From: Motacilla alba alba
Lineage: Eukaryota; Chordata; Aves; Passeriformes; Motacillidae
Direction of reading: 5' to 3'
Assembly (NCBI RefSeq): GCF_015832195.1
Contig: NC_052044.1
Location: 1,999,147-2,063,146 of the forward strand
DNA: 64,000 bases
Below are positions 1-12,934 of this stretch, piece after piece (positions within the stretch are counted from its first letter, which is position 1; every line of letters starts with the position of its first letter). The translations under genes were made by a program, and so were the position numbers. The notes under the pieces were generated by a model, which ran no database searches, had not been told where the DNA came from, and saw only the letters and a program-made list of their open reading frames with translations.

Positions 1-240
1 TGGGAGGCTGCTTTTTATCTGAAACTTCTTTGCCTGTGAAATTGTGCAGGCCATTTATAAAATGTATTAGCTGTGTTTGAGCACTTAATGGTGTGAGCCC
101 TTCAATCACACAGCCCTAAAATCGGCTTCAAACAAGCAATTAAGGCAAACAACAATGTATTTAAATTTAATCTCCCACAATCTCCCACAAATGACATATA
201 AAGGTGGCTGCTTCCTCCTCTGGCTGTTCCAGCCTGCTGC
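1..240. other. AT-rich island, possible conserved non-coding element
   Basis: A block of low-GC, non-repetitive sequence (for example caattaaggcaaacaacaat near 138) stands out sharply from the GC-rich minisatellite DNA beginning at about 370. It has no coding potential. Such islands in bird microchromosome introns are often conserved enhancers, but that is inference; no alignment was possible. Confidence 0.35.
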
Positions 241-370
241 TTATGGGTAATTCCGACAATTCCTCATGTTAATATGGAAATGCTGGAATCCTGGTAATTC
301 CGAGCGGGGTGATTCATGGGGATCCAGCCTGACCTCGCGCCTGCTTTTCCCAGAACGTCCTTCAGAGCAG

Positions 371-645
371 GGCAGGGCTGGCATGGGATGGGGATCCGGG
401 GCTGGCGTGGGCATCCAGGGCTGGCGTGGGGATCCAGGGCTGGCATGGGATGGGGATCCAGGGCTGGCTTGGGATGGGGATCCGGGGCTGGCCTGGGCAT
501 CCAGGGCTGGCATGGGATGGGGATCCAGGGTTGGCATGGCGTGGGGATCCAGGGCTGGCATGGGATGGGGATCCGGGGCTGGCATGGCATGGGGATCTGG
601 GGCTGGCATGGCGTGGGATGGAATGGGGGATCCAGGGCAGGGCCA
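371..645. repeat. Minisatellite, ~25-bp unit (ggctggcatgggatggggatcca)
   Basis: About ten to eleven diverged copies of a GGCTGGCATGGGATGGGGATCC-like unit. All overlapping open frames are by-products of the periodicity. Confidence 0.9.
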
Positions 646-1195
646 GCAGGGATGGGATAGGGGAATGTCCTGGGGTCACTGTGATTTGCCTCAGCAACTG
701 CTTCCATCCCTCTGTAGCTGACACCAGCCCCATCTTTTATGCCCTAAACCCCTTTTCCCTCCTTTTCCCTCCTTTTTCCTCCTTATTTCCTCATTTATCT
801 CCTCCTTTTCCCCTCCTTTCCCTGTTTCCATGCAGGAAGAGCTGCTGAGGGCAGCGAGGAGGGCACCCGAAATAGGCGAGCAGCCCGGCTGCGTGTGCCG
901 GGGGTGCAGCGGGCTGTAAACATGTTTGGGGTTGCCAGGGCTGCCGGGGGTGTTATTTTGGGATCCTCCCAGCTCTGTGTCCAGCTGCCTCGCAGCAAGC
1001 TGCAGATCCCAGCCCAGGTCGGGTGTCCGGAGCCTCCCCGCAGGGACAGGTGGAGAATTCCCCACTCCCTGAGCTGGGAACGGGGCTGTTCCTGCCCCGG
1101 GGAGGGCAGGGGGAGCTGGAGCAGCCCCTGCCCCCAGAATGGCCCTGGGAGGCACAGGGGGAGCCTGGAGCCAGGATTGCCTGGAGAAATCCAGC

Positions 1196-1612
1196 GGGTG
1201 CTGTCACCCCCAAAGCTCTCAGTGCTGGGTGCTGCTGATCACCCCAAAGCTCTGAATTCTGGGTGCTGCTGATCACCCCAAAGCTCTCAATTCTGGGTGC
1301 TGCTGATCACCCCAAAGCTCTCAATTCTGGGTGCTGCTGATCACCCCAAAGCTCTCAGTGCTTGGTGCTGCTGATCACCCCAAAGCTCTGGGTGCTGGGT
1401 GCTGCTGATCACCCCAAAGCTCTGGGTGCTGGGTGCTGCTGATCACCCCAAAGCTCTCAGTGCTGGGTGCTGCTGATCACCCCAAAGCTCTCAATTCTGG
1501 GTGCTGCTGATCTCCCCAGAGCTCTCAATTCTGGGTGCTGGGTGCTGCTGATCACCCAAAGCTCTCAGTTCCGGGTGCTGGGTGCTGCTGATCACCCCAG
1601 AGCTCTCAGTTC
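1196..1612. repeat. Minisatellite, ~33-bp unit (gctgctgatcaccccaaagctct)
   Basis: About twelve copies of a unit containing GCTGCTGATCACCCCAAAGC followed by variable CTCAGTGCTGGGT or CTCAATTCTGGGT. Confidence 0.92.
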
Positions 1613-2079
1613 CAGCCACTCTGGGGGCTGAGAGCTCGGACTGGGGTGTTGCCCAGCTTTGGGCAGGGGGCACCTCGTTCATTTGGGAATGAAACCTTCA
1701 GGTTTGGGGGGATTGGGAATGAAACCTTGAGGTTAGGGTGAATTTGGGCACTGCTGTTGGAACTGGGAGCTGTTCCCAAGCTCTGTGCAGTGGGACAGCT
1801 CCACCTCATTAATTAGGAAATTAAACCTTCGGCTGGCTCATTAAGGCACCCAGAGCACAGCTCTGGAGCTGGGGGGGTTCCTGGCTGCCTCAGGGGTCTC
1901 CGGGAGGTTTCCCCACGTCTGGCTCCGTCTCCCCCCTGGGAAAACGGCCCCAAAGCCCCCCAGGGACCAGCAGAGCCACCCTGGGGTGCTCCAGGCTCTC
2001 CTGGGCATCCTCGGGGAGGAATTTCCCTGTTAATGACCCTGTTTGGCCACTCCTGCTGCCCAGGGCAGCACCAGGGCTG

Positions 2080-2224
2080 CAGTATTGAATATACTGAATA
2101 CACTGAATACACTGAATACACTGAATACACTGAATACACTGAATATACTGGATATACTGAATATACTGGATATACTGAATGTATCGAATATATTGAATGT
2201 ATTGAATATACTGAATATACTGAG
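2080..2224. repeat. Short tandem repeat, 10-bp unit (actgaataca / actgaatata)
   Basis: About fourteen copies of ACTGAATACA drifting into ACTGAATATA and TTGAATGTA variants. AT-rich, unlike its neighbours. Confidence 0.93.
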
Positions 2225-2329
2225 CAGGGAGCACGGCTTCCTCAGCCCTGCCCTCCGCAGCGTTTCCCTTTACAGGGCACACAAATCATCCCTCCAGCCC
2301 TCCTTCCAGAGCTCCAGTTATCCAGGCCA

Positions 2330-2660
2330 TTTCCTCAGACAATCGTTTGCTTTTTAAACCCCCCCTTAATTTACCAATTTATTCCCCTAAACCCTTGCTC
2401 AGAGGTGCTGCTTTGTGCGGCGTCCAGAAACGCCGAGCCCAGAACTTTTCACGAGGCCAGAAAATGATTTTTTTTCCCCTCTCTCTTCTTGCTGGTTTAT
2501 TGTATCCTCTTATCTTGTCATATAATAGAAATAATGTTTATGGCGTCGAGCCTCAGCATCACTTGGCATTTAACCAACCTCAGAAGCAGTTTATTGCTTT
2601 GTATACTCTGCTGCCATGGCCATTATCCCTTAAATCTCTATTGCCCGGTAATGGATGAGG
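2330..2660. other. AT-rich island, possible conserved non-coding element
   Basis: A non-repetitive low-GC block, with stretches such as ttatcttgtcatataataga near 2511 and cagaagcagtttattgcttt near 2581, lies between two minisatellite-rich stretches. There is no splice-bounded coding frame. An ATF7 intronic enhancer is one possible role, by inference only. Confidence 0.35.
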
Positions 2661-2845
2661 CCCGGGCTGCTGCTGCCATTGGCCGAGCTGGGCTCTGGGG
2701 CCGGCCGGCCCAGCCAGGGGCGTTGTTCCCTTTGTGGGGTCTGCAGAGGGGGGGCGGCCTTTCCCCTGCCGGGCGGCACAGAGCTGCTCGCCCTGGCACT
2801 GCTGTGGGGTGGCACCGTGCCCCTGGCCTCGGCTGCTCCGGGGAG

Positions 2846-3050
2846 TCCTGTGTGGGGTGTCCCGTGTGGGGGGTCCCGTGTGGGGTGTCCCGTGTGGGGT
2901 TCCCAGTGTGGGGTGTCCAGTATGGGGTTTCCAGTTTGGGATTCCCAGTTTGGGATTCCCAGTTTGGCGTTTCCAGTTTGGGGTTTCCAGTTTGGCATTT
3001 CCAGTTTGGGGTTTCCAGTGTAGGGTTGCCAGTGTGGGGTTTCCAGTCCA
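2846..3050. repeat. Minisatellite, ~14-bp unit (tttccagtttgggg)
   Basis: About fourteen copies, beginning as GTGTGGGGTGTCCC and drifting to TTTCCAGTTTGGGG. The drift along the array shows directional homogenisation. Confidence 0.9.
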
Positions 3051-3119
3051 GTTTCATCCCACGGCCAGCAAGGCACCAGTTCCCCCAGTACCAGCCTGAT
3101 CCTGGCCTGGGAGCAGCTC

Positions 3120-3440
3120 CTGTGGCAGCAGCTGCAGGAGCTGCACTGGTGGGAGCTGCTGCAGGAGCTGCACTGGTGGGAGCTGCTGCAGGAGCTGCAG
3201 GGGTGGGAGCTGCAGGAGCTGCAGGGGTGGGAGCTGCAGGAGCTGCAGGGGTGGGAGCTGCAGGAGCTGCAGGGGTGGGAGCTGCAGGAACTGCAGGGGT
3301 GGGAGCTGCAGGAGCTGCAGGGGTGGCAGCTGCAGGAGCTGCAGGCCCTGCACTGGTGGCAGCTGCAGGAGCTGCAGGGGTGGCAGCTGCAGGCCCTGCA
3401 CTGGTGGCAGCTGCAGGCCCTGCACTGGTGGCAGCTGCCG
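3120..3440. repeat. Minisatellite, ~24-bp unit (ggagctgcaggggtgggagctgca)
   Basis: About thirteen copies of GGAGCTGCAGGAGCTGCAGG with GGTGG spacers. Both strands stay open (Ala/Gly-rich one way, Leu/Pro/Gln-rich the other), but there is no start or splice context for a gene. Confidence 0.9.
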
Positions 3441-3639
3441 CAGGGCTGCGGGGGGCAGCGGGGCTGGCTCCGGGAGCTCTGGGGCTCCTGGCAGGAAAGG
3501 AGGAATTGGATTCATTTGGGCCGTAACTCCTGGGCTGTCAGCAGGGCCCCGCCGTCTCCCCCACCTCTCGCCCAAGGTATTTTTGGAGGTGGGGAGGGGG
3601 AAGGCTAATTTTGAATAATAATAAGCTTGAGAAGGCATC

Positions 3640-3960
3640 TGAAACCAGTAAACGTTTATTTTTTACACTCCTATAACTTAAAAACGGCCAAACCAATTTA
3701 AACCAAATTGGATAATAAAAAATATTGCTCCTAGGCTGAGCCCCTGTTTGCCAAGTTCCAGCCTAGAATGAATTTTTATGGCCAAATTATAAACCCCCTA
3801 GAAATGAAGGTTTAAAATGGAAATGTTGACAGACCTTTAACTACAAAAGCACCGCAATAGAACTTCTTTTTTTCTAAAATGGCTGGTTTAAAATATAATT
3901 AAGACTTAAATATTATTTAATAGCAGCATTTCCTGTAAGTTAAAATCTTTATCATTCCTC
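3640..3960. other. AT-rich island, possible conserved non-coding element
   Basis: A non-repetitive block rich in TAAA and TTAA (for example cctataacttaaaaacggcc near 3671) with no coding frame. It lies between GC-rich minisatellite blocks. Confidence 0.3.
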
Positions 3961-4723
3961 TGGCCGGGATTCCTTGGCAGTTCTTGGAAGCGTTCTGTGG
4001 CGGGAGCACGGCCTCGTCTGTCACTCGGGGCTGGACACGGGGCTGGGCAGGGTCCTGGATTCGGGCTGGACACGGGGCTGGGCAGGGTCCCACATTCCAG
4101 CCGGGAGCCGGGGCCAGCCACAGTTTCCCGAGGCTCTGCGGGGCACCAGCCCCGGGTCGTGTCCTGGGGAGAGCGAGCGGCGCTGATCATCCCGGGCTGG
4201 TGACCCCGCGGTGTTCCCAGCCCTGCCGGGCCCCTGGGCACAGCGGGATGAGCTGGGAGCGAGCCGGGAATGAGCTGGGGATGAGCTGGGAAAAGCCGGG
4301 ATGAGGCTGGAAAAGCTGGGAATGAGCCGGGAAGAGCCGGGACGAGACTGGAAGCTCGGTGGTGCCGCAGTGTCCTTGCAGGGAAGGATTTCTGCTGCAG
4401 AGCCCTGCTCAGGCTGCTCCCTGCTCCCTTCCCGAGGGGTGCACGGCTCATCCTGGCCCCGTGCTGGGGAACACCATCAGGGAAGGTTCCTTTCTCTTGG
4501 GAACACCATCAGGGAGGGTTCCTTTCTCTTGGGAACGCCATCAGGGCTGCAGAAATCCCCTACAGGAGCTGGGCCGTGCCCTCCCAGGGGGTGGCTCCTT
4601 CTGGTTTGGATTTGAGACGTTCACAGCCACGGAGTTCCGGCTTTGGGCAGAGGGAGCTGAGCCAGCTCCTCACCTGGAGCTCTGCTCTGTCCCAGAAATG
4701 CAAATTGTGCTGCCAGGGCTGAG

Positions 4724-4852
4724 CCAGCCCCGGGCTGAGCCAGCCCCGGGCTGAGCCAGGCTCGGGCTGAGCCAGCCCCGGGCTGAGCCAGGCTCGGGCT
4801 GAGCCAGGCTCGGGCTGAGCCAGCCCCGGGCTGAGCCAGGCTCGGGCATTTC
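4724..4852. repeat. Minisatellite, 16-bp unit (ctgagccagccccggg)
   Basis: About eight copies of GGGCTGAGCCAGCCCC alternating with GGGCTGAGCCAGGCTC. Confidence 0.92.
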
Positions 4853-5535
4853 TGGTGCTCGTGGGCTCGAGGGGAGCAGAAGGCGGCTCTGAACCGAAGC
4901 TGGAGCCCGAGCCTGGCTCGGAGCTGGGCCTGGGCTGGCTTTCTCTCGGGAACTGCAGATGCTGCGTGCTGTTTGTCCCTAAACCCCTCAGAAACGGGGC
5001 CGGGGCCGTGGGGGCTGCCTGGCCGGGGAGGGAGGGGTCCCGAAGCCAGAGCTGCCAAACCCTCGGGGTCTGAGCTTTTCCTCCCCCCGAGCTCTGGGTG
5101 TTTTCCTGGCAAGTGCGATATTTCCCGGTGTTAAACCCTGCATTTTGAAGTCAAGGCTGTTTGGTTTTGAAGCCTCGCTCGCTCCCTGCCTGCTGCTCTG
5201 AGACAACTGTAAATCCTTTTTATTTTACTGTGAGAACAAATCACTTATTCCTCGGAGCAGCAGCTCTGACAAAGACCTCGTTATCGGCATCGCGGATATC
5301 CCAGCATCAGCCCCGCAGCAGGGACGGGGCTGGCAGGGAAAAGGATTTATCCAGCCCTCAAAAAGCTGCCTGAGTTCGCAGGATTTTCTGTAAACTTCTT
5401 GTCTAAAATCCAGCCAAGCTGTCACTTCACGGTTTAAAAACCCCATTCTGCAGGAGGAGGGGTCCGTGCGGGGTTCGGCCCCTTCCCCGCTGCCGAGGAG
5501 GACTGGCAGCTTTCCCCGTGCCCTGCTTTTATTCA

Positions 5536-6034
<499 letters not shown>

Positions 6035-6114
6035 TAACGTTATTTTTTTTGCTGACGTTTTCGCCCTCAGTTTCTCGCTGCTGTGTGTGAGAGCCTTTCT
6101 TGGGGTCGGGTTTG

Positions 6115-6355
6115 GGGTCGGTAAAAGGGGCTCAGGGTTCATAAGGGGGGTCCGGGGTCCATAAAGGGGGTTCGGGGTCCATAAAGGGGGTTCAGGGTCC
6201 ATAAAGGGGGTCCGGGGTTCGTAAAGGGGGTTCAAGGTCCATAAAGGGGGTTCAGGGTCCATAAAGGGGGTTCGGGGTCGGTAAAGGGGGTTCAAGGTCC
6301 ATAAAGGGGGTTCGGGGTCCATAAAGGGGGTTCGGGGTCCATAAAGGGGGCTGGA
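6115..6355. repeat. Minisatellite, 20-bp unit (ggggttcggggtccataaag)
   Basis: About twelve well-preserved copies of GGGGGTTCGGGGTCCATAAA. Confidence 0.95.
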
Positions 6356-7375
6356 GGAGCGGGGGGGGCGCTCAGGCTGGCTCTGCGTCCTCCTGCACAA
6401 AGGGCTGGGGCTGGAGGGGCTCGGCAGAGTTACAGAACCACATTTGGGGTTTTCCTGGAGAGCAGAGCCCGGGCCGAGCTGCAGCGTCCCCGCGAGTCCC
6501 GGGGCCGAGCGGGGCCGGCGCTGCCCCGGCTCCGGGCTGCCTTTGGCCGGGCGCGGTCCCGGTGCGCGGCGCGAAAGCGGAGCTCGGGCTGGCTTTGGCT
6601 GAGCGCGGCTCGGGCTCATCCCGCCGCTCGGTCCTGCCTGAATCCCGGAGCCCCAGCGCCAGTTTAACACCTGCTTAATACCGCGGCTTCCTGCTGGGCT
6701 CAAGCGATTTTTTTTTTTTAATATGCCGGATTAAAACAGTAAAAACATTAACGTCCTAAAATTCCCGCAGGGAATAGAGATGCAGACAGCAAAGATTTGT
6801 GCGAGAGGGGCTGGGCTGGGCTGGCTGGGCTGGGGGGGCTTTGCGGCAGCGCACAAGGAGCTGCGAACCGGGAGCGCCCCTGGGGCAGCCGCGGAGGGTT
6901 TGGGGTGTTTGTCCTTGGGGTGTTTGTAAACAAAATCCCGGGGAGGGTCTGCGGGGCCGCTTGCTGGTCACCGGGACGATGGCCAGGAGCTCAGAGCGCC
7001 GCCCCGGCTGCAGGCGAGGGGGCAGAGCCGTGTCCGAACCCCCTCGTGAGGCGAATAAAGCCCCAGAGGAGCGGGCGGGTGATCCCAGCCCGGCGGCCAC
7101 GGGGGGAGCCGCAGATGTGGTGGCTGCGCTGATGCGATGGCTCCTGAGGGCTTTTCCCTCCCCTTCCCTTTTGTTGTGCGGCTCCGGCCCTTCCCCGCTG
7201 CGGCCGCCTGGCACCTGCGGAGTCACCCGGAGGTGATCCCCGTGCCCCGGGGTGCCCGGAATTCGGGAATGAGCCTTTCCCGATGCCCCGGGGTGCCAGG
7301 AATTCGGGAACGAGCCTTTCCAGGTGCCCTGCAGTGCTGGGAATTCGGGAATGAGCCTTTCCTGGTACCCTGCAG

Positions 7376-7712
7376 TGCCCAGGACTCGGCCATGGCTCTG
7401 GGTTCAGCCCAGCTCGTGTCTCAGGTTCAGCCCCAGCTCATGTTTCGGGTTCAGCCCCAGCTCGTGGCTCTGGGATGAGCCCAGCTCGTGTCTCGGGTTC
7501 AGCCCAGCCCGTGTCTCGGGTTCAGCCCAGCTCATGGCTCTGGGTTCAGCCCAGCTCGTGGCTCTGGGATGAGCCCAGCTCGTGTCTCGGGTTCAGCCCA
7601 GCCCGTGTCTCGGGTTCAGCCCAGCCCGTGTCTCGGGTTTAGCCCAGCTCATGGCTCTGGGTTCAGCCCAGCTCATGGCTCTGGGTTCAGCCCAGCCCGT
7701 GGCTCTGGGGCC
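7376..7712. repeat. Minisatellite, ~23-bp unit (gttcagcccagctcgtgtctcgg)
   Basis: About thirteen copies of GGGTTCAGCCCAGCTCGTGT with CTC or CTCTG tails. Confidence 0.92.
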
Positions 7713-9404
7713 GGGGCAGGCGCTTCCAGCCGTGCTTTGCTGTCGAGCCCCTGCCAGAGCCGGGCTGGTGCTGCCGCAGAGCCCCGGCCTCTGCAGAGCT
7801 CCAGAGCAGAATTCCGACGCCTTCTGCTCCCTGCGAGGTTTTACTGCCTGCAGCCCAAGCGTGGGCAGGAGGAGCGGCTCAGACTCCTCAAGGATGGGTT
7901 TTGGTGACCTTGGCTTTGTGTTTCCACATCGCTGCACCAGCACCTCACCGTGGATGTGGGGGAAGCTGCTGGGAAAGGTTCTCCGGGCACCTCGGGGCTG
8001 TGTCTGCTCGGGGGCTGCTCGTGGGAGGGTTTGGGGCGGCCAGGACGTGATTTGGGAGCCAAGGGCAGCTGGGGGGCTCCAGCTTTTGCTTGGAATGATG
8101 TCGGGATTGTGTCGGCTCCCCGAGCCCAATCCTGTCTGTGCTCAAACCTCCCAGTGCGAGTCCCCAATGGGAAAATGGGAGAAAGGCAAGGAGCCTCTGC
8201 CACAAAAACCCGAGCCTGGCTGGGAAAACCCAGCAGCTTCAGAAAACCGACTGCAGACGATTTTGGGGGAAGAAAGAGGGATCTGGGAGCTGCGGGATGG
8301 AGTCAGTCGTGACTGGAGTCAGGGAGTGTGCCGGGAGAAACCATAAATCTCCGGGGAGAAGAGGGTCACTGAGAACCTCATCAGGGTGGGAGCAGCAGCT
8401 CCACGTTAATGTGCCCATAAATCCCCGTTCCGATAAAACAGGTGGCTCTTCCGAGAGGCAAAAAGAGGCAAACGCCGGGTTTTTGCTGCTGCTGCTGCTG
8501 CTCTCCTTTTTTAAAAGCTTTAATTACCGCAGTGCCGAGGCTGGGCGCAGGCAGGAGCCGGGAATGCGGCTGGATGGGGGAAGAGGGGCAGGGAAGCAGG
8601 GAAGGGAGCTGCAGGTTGGCCAGAATCTGCAGGGAGAGGCACAAAAATGGGTTTTTATGCAGGGATCGAGGGTGGCATGGATGGAAAATTCCTGGTGCTT
8701 TGGTGCTGGGGATGGGGAAGATGAAGGGACCTGCAAGGTGGGGAATGGAGCTCCAGGGAAGGTCAGGGAGCTCCATGAACAGGGGACAGGATTGCACTGG
8801 GCCGGCCTGGCCTGGGACACCTCAGGGGTGGAACACCCACAGCTCCCCTGGGCACCCAGGCATTCCTGCAGCTCGTTCCCAAAGTATCCCCAGAGGTCAC
8901 TTTGCCCCCTGTTTCGTGCCTCTGCCACCCCTCAGGAATTCCCTCTGCCCGTTTTTGGGTTGTTTTAACCCCAGGCCCCCCTGGATCCGTGGGTCCCTGC
9001 AGCTTTTCCCTCCGTGCCGCCGTCGCAGGGGACAAACCCCAAACCTCAAACCTCTGAGTGACTCGAATTCTCTTTGTGTTTGACCTGCTGCCCTTCCCAG
9101 GCAGTTGCTGCTGCTGCTGCAGCTTCCCCAGGAGATAAATCCACACAAAAACCCCTTTTCCAGGCGATAAAGCCATCAGCAGAGGCTGCACTCCGTGAAT
9201 GGGTGGGCACATTCCCAATATTGCGCTGAATTGAAGGAAATCACCATTCCAGGGCCTTAAAAAGCTGAATGGGGCCGTGGCATCCTCCGAGTGATTGTGG
9301 TGAGTCCCAAGGTCAAGGCTGAGTCACAGCCGAGCTCCCAGCCCAGCACGGGCACAGCCGCCCCCCTCGGAGCCCGCCTTTGGCTCAGGGCTTCTTTTGG
9401 GGTC

Positions 9405-9600
9405 CTGGCATTTGGGTTAGCATTTGTTTTAGGGTCATGGAGCGACATTTGGGTTAGGGCTTGTTTGGGTTAGGGTTTGTTTTAGGGTCCTGGAGCAGAC
9501 ATTTGGGTTAGGGTTTGTTTGGGTTAGGGTTTGTTTGGGTTAGGGTTTGTTTTAGGGTACGGAGCTGACATTTGGGTTAGGGTTTGTTTTAGGTTGCGGC
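9405..9600. repeat. Telomere-like degenerate repeat (tttgggttagggtttgt)
   Basis: At least seven GGTTAGGG, TTTAGGGT or GGGTTAGGGT cores spaced by TTTGTTT. It resembles but is not perfect TTAGGG telomeric repeat. Confidence 0.75.
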
Positions 9601-9637
9601 ATTTTGTTAGGATTCGGGGTCGTGGAGCCGACGTTTG

Positions 9638-9836
9638 GGGAAGGGCCGTGGCTGCCTTGGGGAAGGGGCTGTAACTGCCTTGGGGAAGGGCCGTGGCTGC
9701 CTTGGGGAAGGGGCTGTAACTGCCTTGGGGAAGGGCCGTGGCTGCCTTGGGGAAGGGGCTGTAACTGCCTTGGGGAAGGGCCGTGGCTGCCTTGGGGAAG
9801 GGGCCGTGGCTGCCTCGGGGAAGGGCCGTGGCTGCC
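9638..9836. repeat. Minisatellite, 45-bp unit
   Basis: About four and a half copies of a 45-bp unit made of two half-units, one with GCCGTGGCTGCCTTGGGGAA and one with GGGCTGTAACTGCCTTGGGG; the starts at 9645, 9690 and 9735 are exactly 45 bases apart. Confidence 0.93.
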
Positions 9837-10211
9837 TTTGCTGCCGGGCTCGCTCCGTGCGCGGCCCCGAGCGTGGGCTCCGAGCACGATGGAGCCTCCC
9901 CGCGTTCCGGGGCTGCCTGCGGCCAGCCGGGGACTGACGCTGGCCCAAGGTCACCCCTCGTGAGGGGCTGTGGCGCTGCCGGGCCGCGGGGCTGGCGGCG
10001 TGATTCACAGCCCGAGCGCATCCCCGGGGATGCGGGGCCGGCTCCGGAGCCGCTGACGCTCCCGCGGCGGCTCCACCCCTGCTCGCCCCGGCGATCGCCG
10101 CGGGGCCGCTCCCCGTGCCTCCCGTGGCAGCGCTAATTAACGCCCGGCTGTTAATCACCCGCGCTCGGATGGAGAGGAAAGCGGGGCTGCAGAACGCTCC
10201 GCCGTGCGGAG

Positions 10212-10372
10212 CTCGGGGGCCGCGGCGTGCCCGCGGGGTTCCGGGGCTACAAAACCCCATCCTGCGGGGTTCCGGGGCTACAAAACCCCATCCTGCGGGG
10301 TTCCGGGGCTACAAAAACCCATCCCATGAGGTTTTGGGGCTACAAAAACCCCATCCCGCGGGGTTTTGGGGA
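10212..10372. repeat. Minisatellite, ~31-bp unit
   Basis: Five copies of GCGGGGTTCCGGGGCTACAA followed by AACCCCATCCT. Confidence 0.92.
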
Positions 10373-11599
10373 TCCGCTCCGCGGGGCCAGCTGTGCCCAG
10401 CTGTGCCCGGGTGTGCCCAGGTGTGCAAACCACGGCGCTGCTCCCGCCCGGGTGCTCCATAACCCCACTCCTCCATCTGCTCCTTCCCCAAGCCCAGAGC
10501 TCGGGGCATTCCCTGGCTTCGGTGGTGAGGAATGGCACGGGATCGCCCCGTGCCCCGCGCTCCTGTCCCGGCTCCGCTCCCTGCCGCTCGGCTCTGCCCG
10601 GGGGGATTGCACCGAAATTCACGGGGAAGATGAAGAAGGGCCGCGGCATGCGGAGCGGGTGGAGGATTTTGCCCCGGACGTCCTTGGCTCCTCACGTACG
10701 GAGCCAGATGCTTCCTCCCCCCTGCCCGAACACCTGCATTCCAGGAGGGGGCTGTGCCTGAGAAGCCCTTTGGGATAAGCGAAGCCATAGAAATGTAAAT
10801 GAAATTATTTACCTACTCCCAGTTAAACGCTCTGCCCTTCTGGCCAAGGAGGATCGCGGTGGGATGGGGTGGGCTCCAGAACCCGCTCAGCTCTTTGTGT
10901 AAAATTGCAGGGAACTTTGGGGAGCATCCTACCAAAAAAAAAAAAAAAAATTATCTGAGCAAACAAGGGAAAAAGGGAAAAAATCTCAATTTTGGTGCTT
11001 TGCACAGTGTTCCGTGGGGCTGCTGGGCCGGGGATCCCTCACCCAGCGCTGCCCAGAGCTTGATTATTATTGTTATTCCTCCTTTTTTTTTTTTTTTTTC
11101 CCACACAAGGAAGGACCCGGAATCAATCACGGAGCAGCATTTTAAAGGGAAAGGCAGAGACACAGCGTCCCTGGAGTCGCCAGAGCCAACAATGCCATTT
11201 CAGGGTTTAAATCTCGCTGCAGTTTTAGCTGGGGCAGCTGCAGGGGAGGAATGGCTCCAAATGCACCCCGGGCTCCTTGCCTGGAGCTGCTGGAGCCTTT
11301 CCGCGGAGCCGGCAGGAATTGGCTTTTCCTGCTGCCCGCGGCTCGGGGGGCTCGGGGGGCTCGGGATTCGGTTCTGGTGTGGGCAGGGCAGGGGGTCCCC
11401 TCTCCCGGCTCTTCCTCCCCTCCGGGTTTTCCCTGGGCTGTGGAACACGGCCCCGCCGTGGAGCCCGAGCTCTCCCAGCGCCTTTCCCGGTCTGCTCTTC
11501 CTTCCTGAGCTGCTCCTTCCAAACCTTCCCCCCTCCTCCTCCACCGCCCGGCAGGACCGGGATCGGAGCCGCTTCCCGTCCGTCCTCCGGAGCGGCCCC

Positions 11600-11652
11600 G
11601 CGCTCTGCCGGGCACCCCCGGGCACCCCCGGGCACCCCCGGGCACCCCCGGC
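11600..11652. repeat. Short tandem repeat, 11-bp unit (gggcacccccg)
   Basis: Four perfect copies of CCGGGCACCCC. Confidence 0.9.
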
Positions 11653-12159
11653 CCCAAATCTGGGACAAACGGCTCCGTTCGGAAAAGGCGAGCGGACAAA
11701 CGGCTCCCGCCGGCCCTCGAGCCGTGAATCGCTGCGGCTCGGGCGCTCGGGGCACATCAGCCGATGAATCCGGGCAGGAATCACGGCATTGCTCAGCTGG
11801 GAGATGGGGATGGAGCCGGGAGATGGAGCCGGGCCCGAGACAGCGCCGGGGTCACAGCACAGCGCAGCTCTGCGCTCACCCGGGACAGCCAGCCGGGGTC
11901 CCCCTGCCCCCGGGGCCACCCCGACCCCGCCGGGGCCACCCCGCGCCTGTGCCCGGCCAGCAGGGACTGGAGATGAGCTGGGAACGTTTCTGCAGCCGGG
12001 AAACCCAAAGCCAAAGCGTGGCAGCTTTTAAAGGCGGTGACTTTGAGCTCGGCTCGTGCTCGCCCTGCATCATTTCCCTCCCGCAGCGCAGTGCAGCCTC
12101 CTGCTGTCCCCTGTGTCCCCTCTTGTTCAGGTGTGTCAGGGCAGTGTCCCCGCGGGCAC

Positions 12160-12290
12160 GGTGGCTCCAGCCTGTGACCAGGGTGGCTCCAGCCCCGTGG
12201 CCAGGGTGGCTCCAGCGCTGTCACCACGGTGGCTCCAGCGCTGTGACCAGAGTGGCTCCAGCCCCGTGGCCAGGGTGGCTCCAGTGCCGA
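12160..12290. repeat. Minisatellite, ~20-23-bp unit (ggtggctccagccccgtggcca)
   Basis: About six copies of GTGGCTCCAGC followed by CTGTGACCA or CCGTGGCCA. Confidence 0.85.
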
Positions 12291-12934
12291 GTCACGCTCG
12301 GAGCAGGGCTCAGCCTCCCCGCTGTGCTGACAGCTCGTTAATTAATTCCGTTAATTCCGCCCTGAGCGGCTCCGCAGCCCCCGCAGCCCCCCGGCTGCCC
12401 GAGCCCGGGAGCCTCGGTGCCGCCGCAGCCGCAGCCCGGAGTTCCACCGGGAATTGCGGCCCGGGAGCCGCTGGGTGCCGGGCTCCGAGCGGGACCGGCG
12501 AGGTTAACCCCAGTCCCCCATCCTGGGGCTGCGGCAGCTCCGCCTGCCCCCCCGCAGCAAACGGCGGCGCTCCGCAAGCCCGGCAAAGCCCCGGGCAGCC
12601 AAGCAAGCCCGTGTTGCTCGTGTTGCGCTCGTTAAACTGCCGGAGAAATCCCCGCCCGCCCGCCCGGGGCCGCGGCGGCAGCTGGCAGCATTGTGTGCCC
12701 TCACAGACGGGCTGCGGCGAGCGCATCCATCCCGGAGCTGTCACAGCCCGCTGGGGACCGAGCGACACCGCGGCTGCGACACCGCGGCTGCGCCCGGCCC
12801 GGCCCGGCTCGGCCCGGCCCGGCTCGGCGGGGAAAGCGCCGCGTTCGGGGCTGCAGGAGGCGGCTCCGGCCTGGGAAAGCCCGAGGGCCGGCTGGCAGCG
12901 CGCTCACCCTGCTCCTGTCCCTCGCCCCAAAGGC

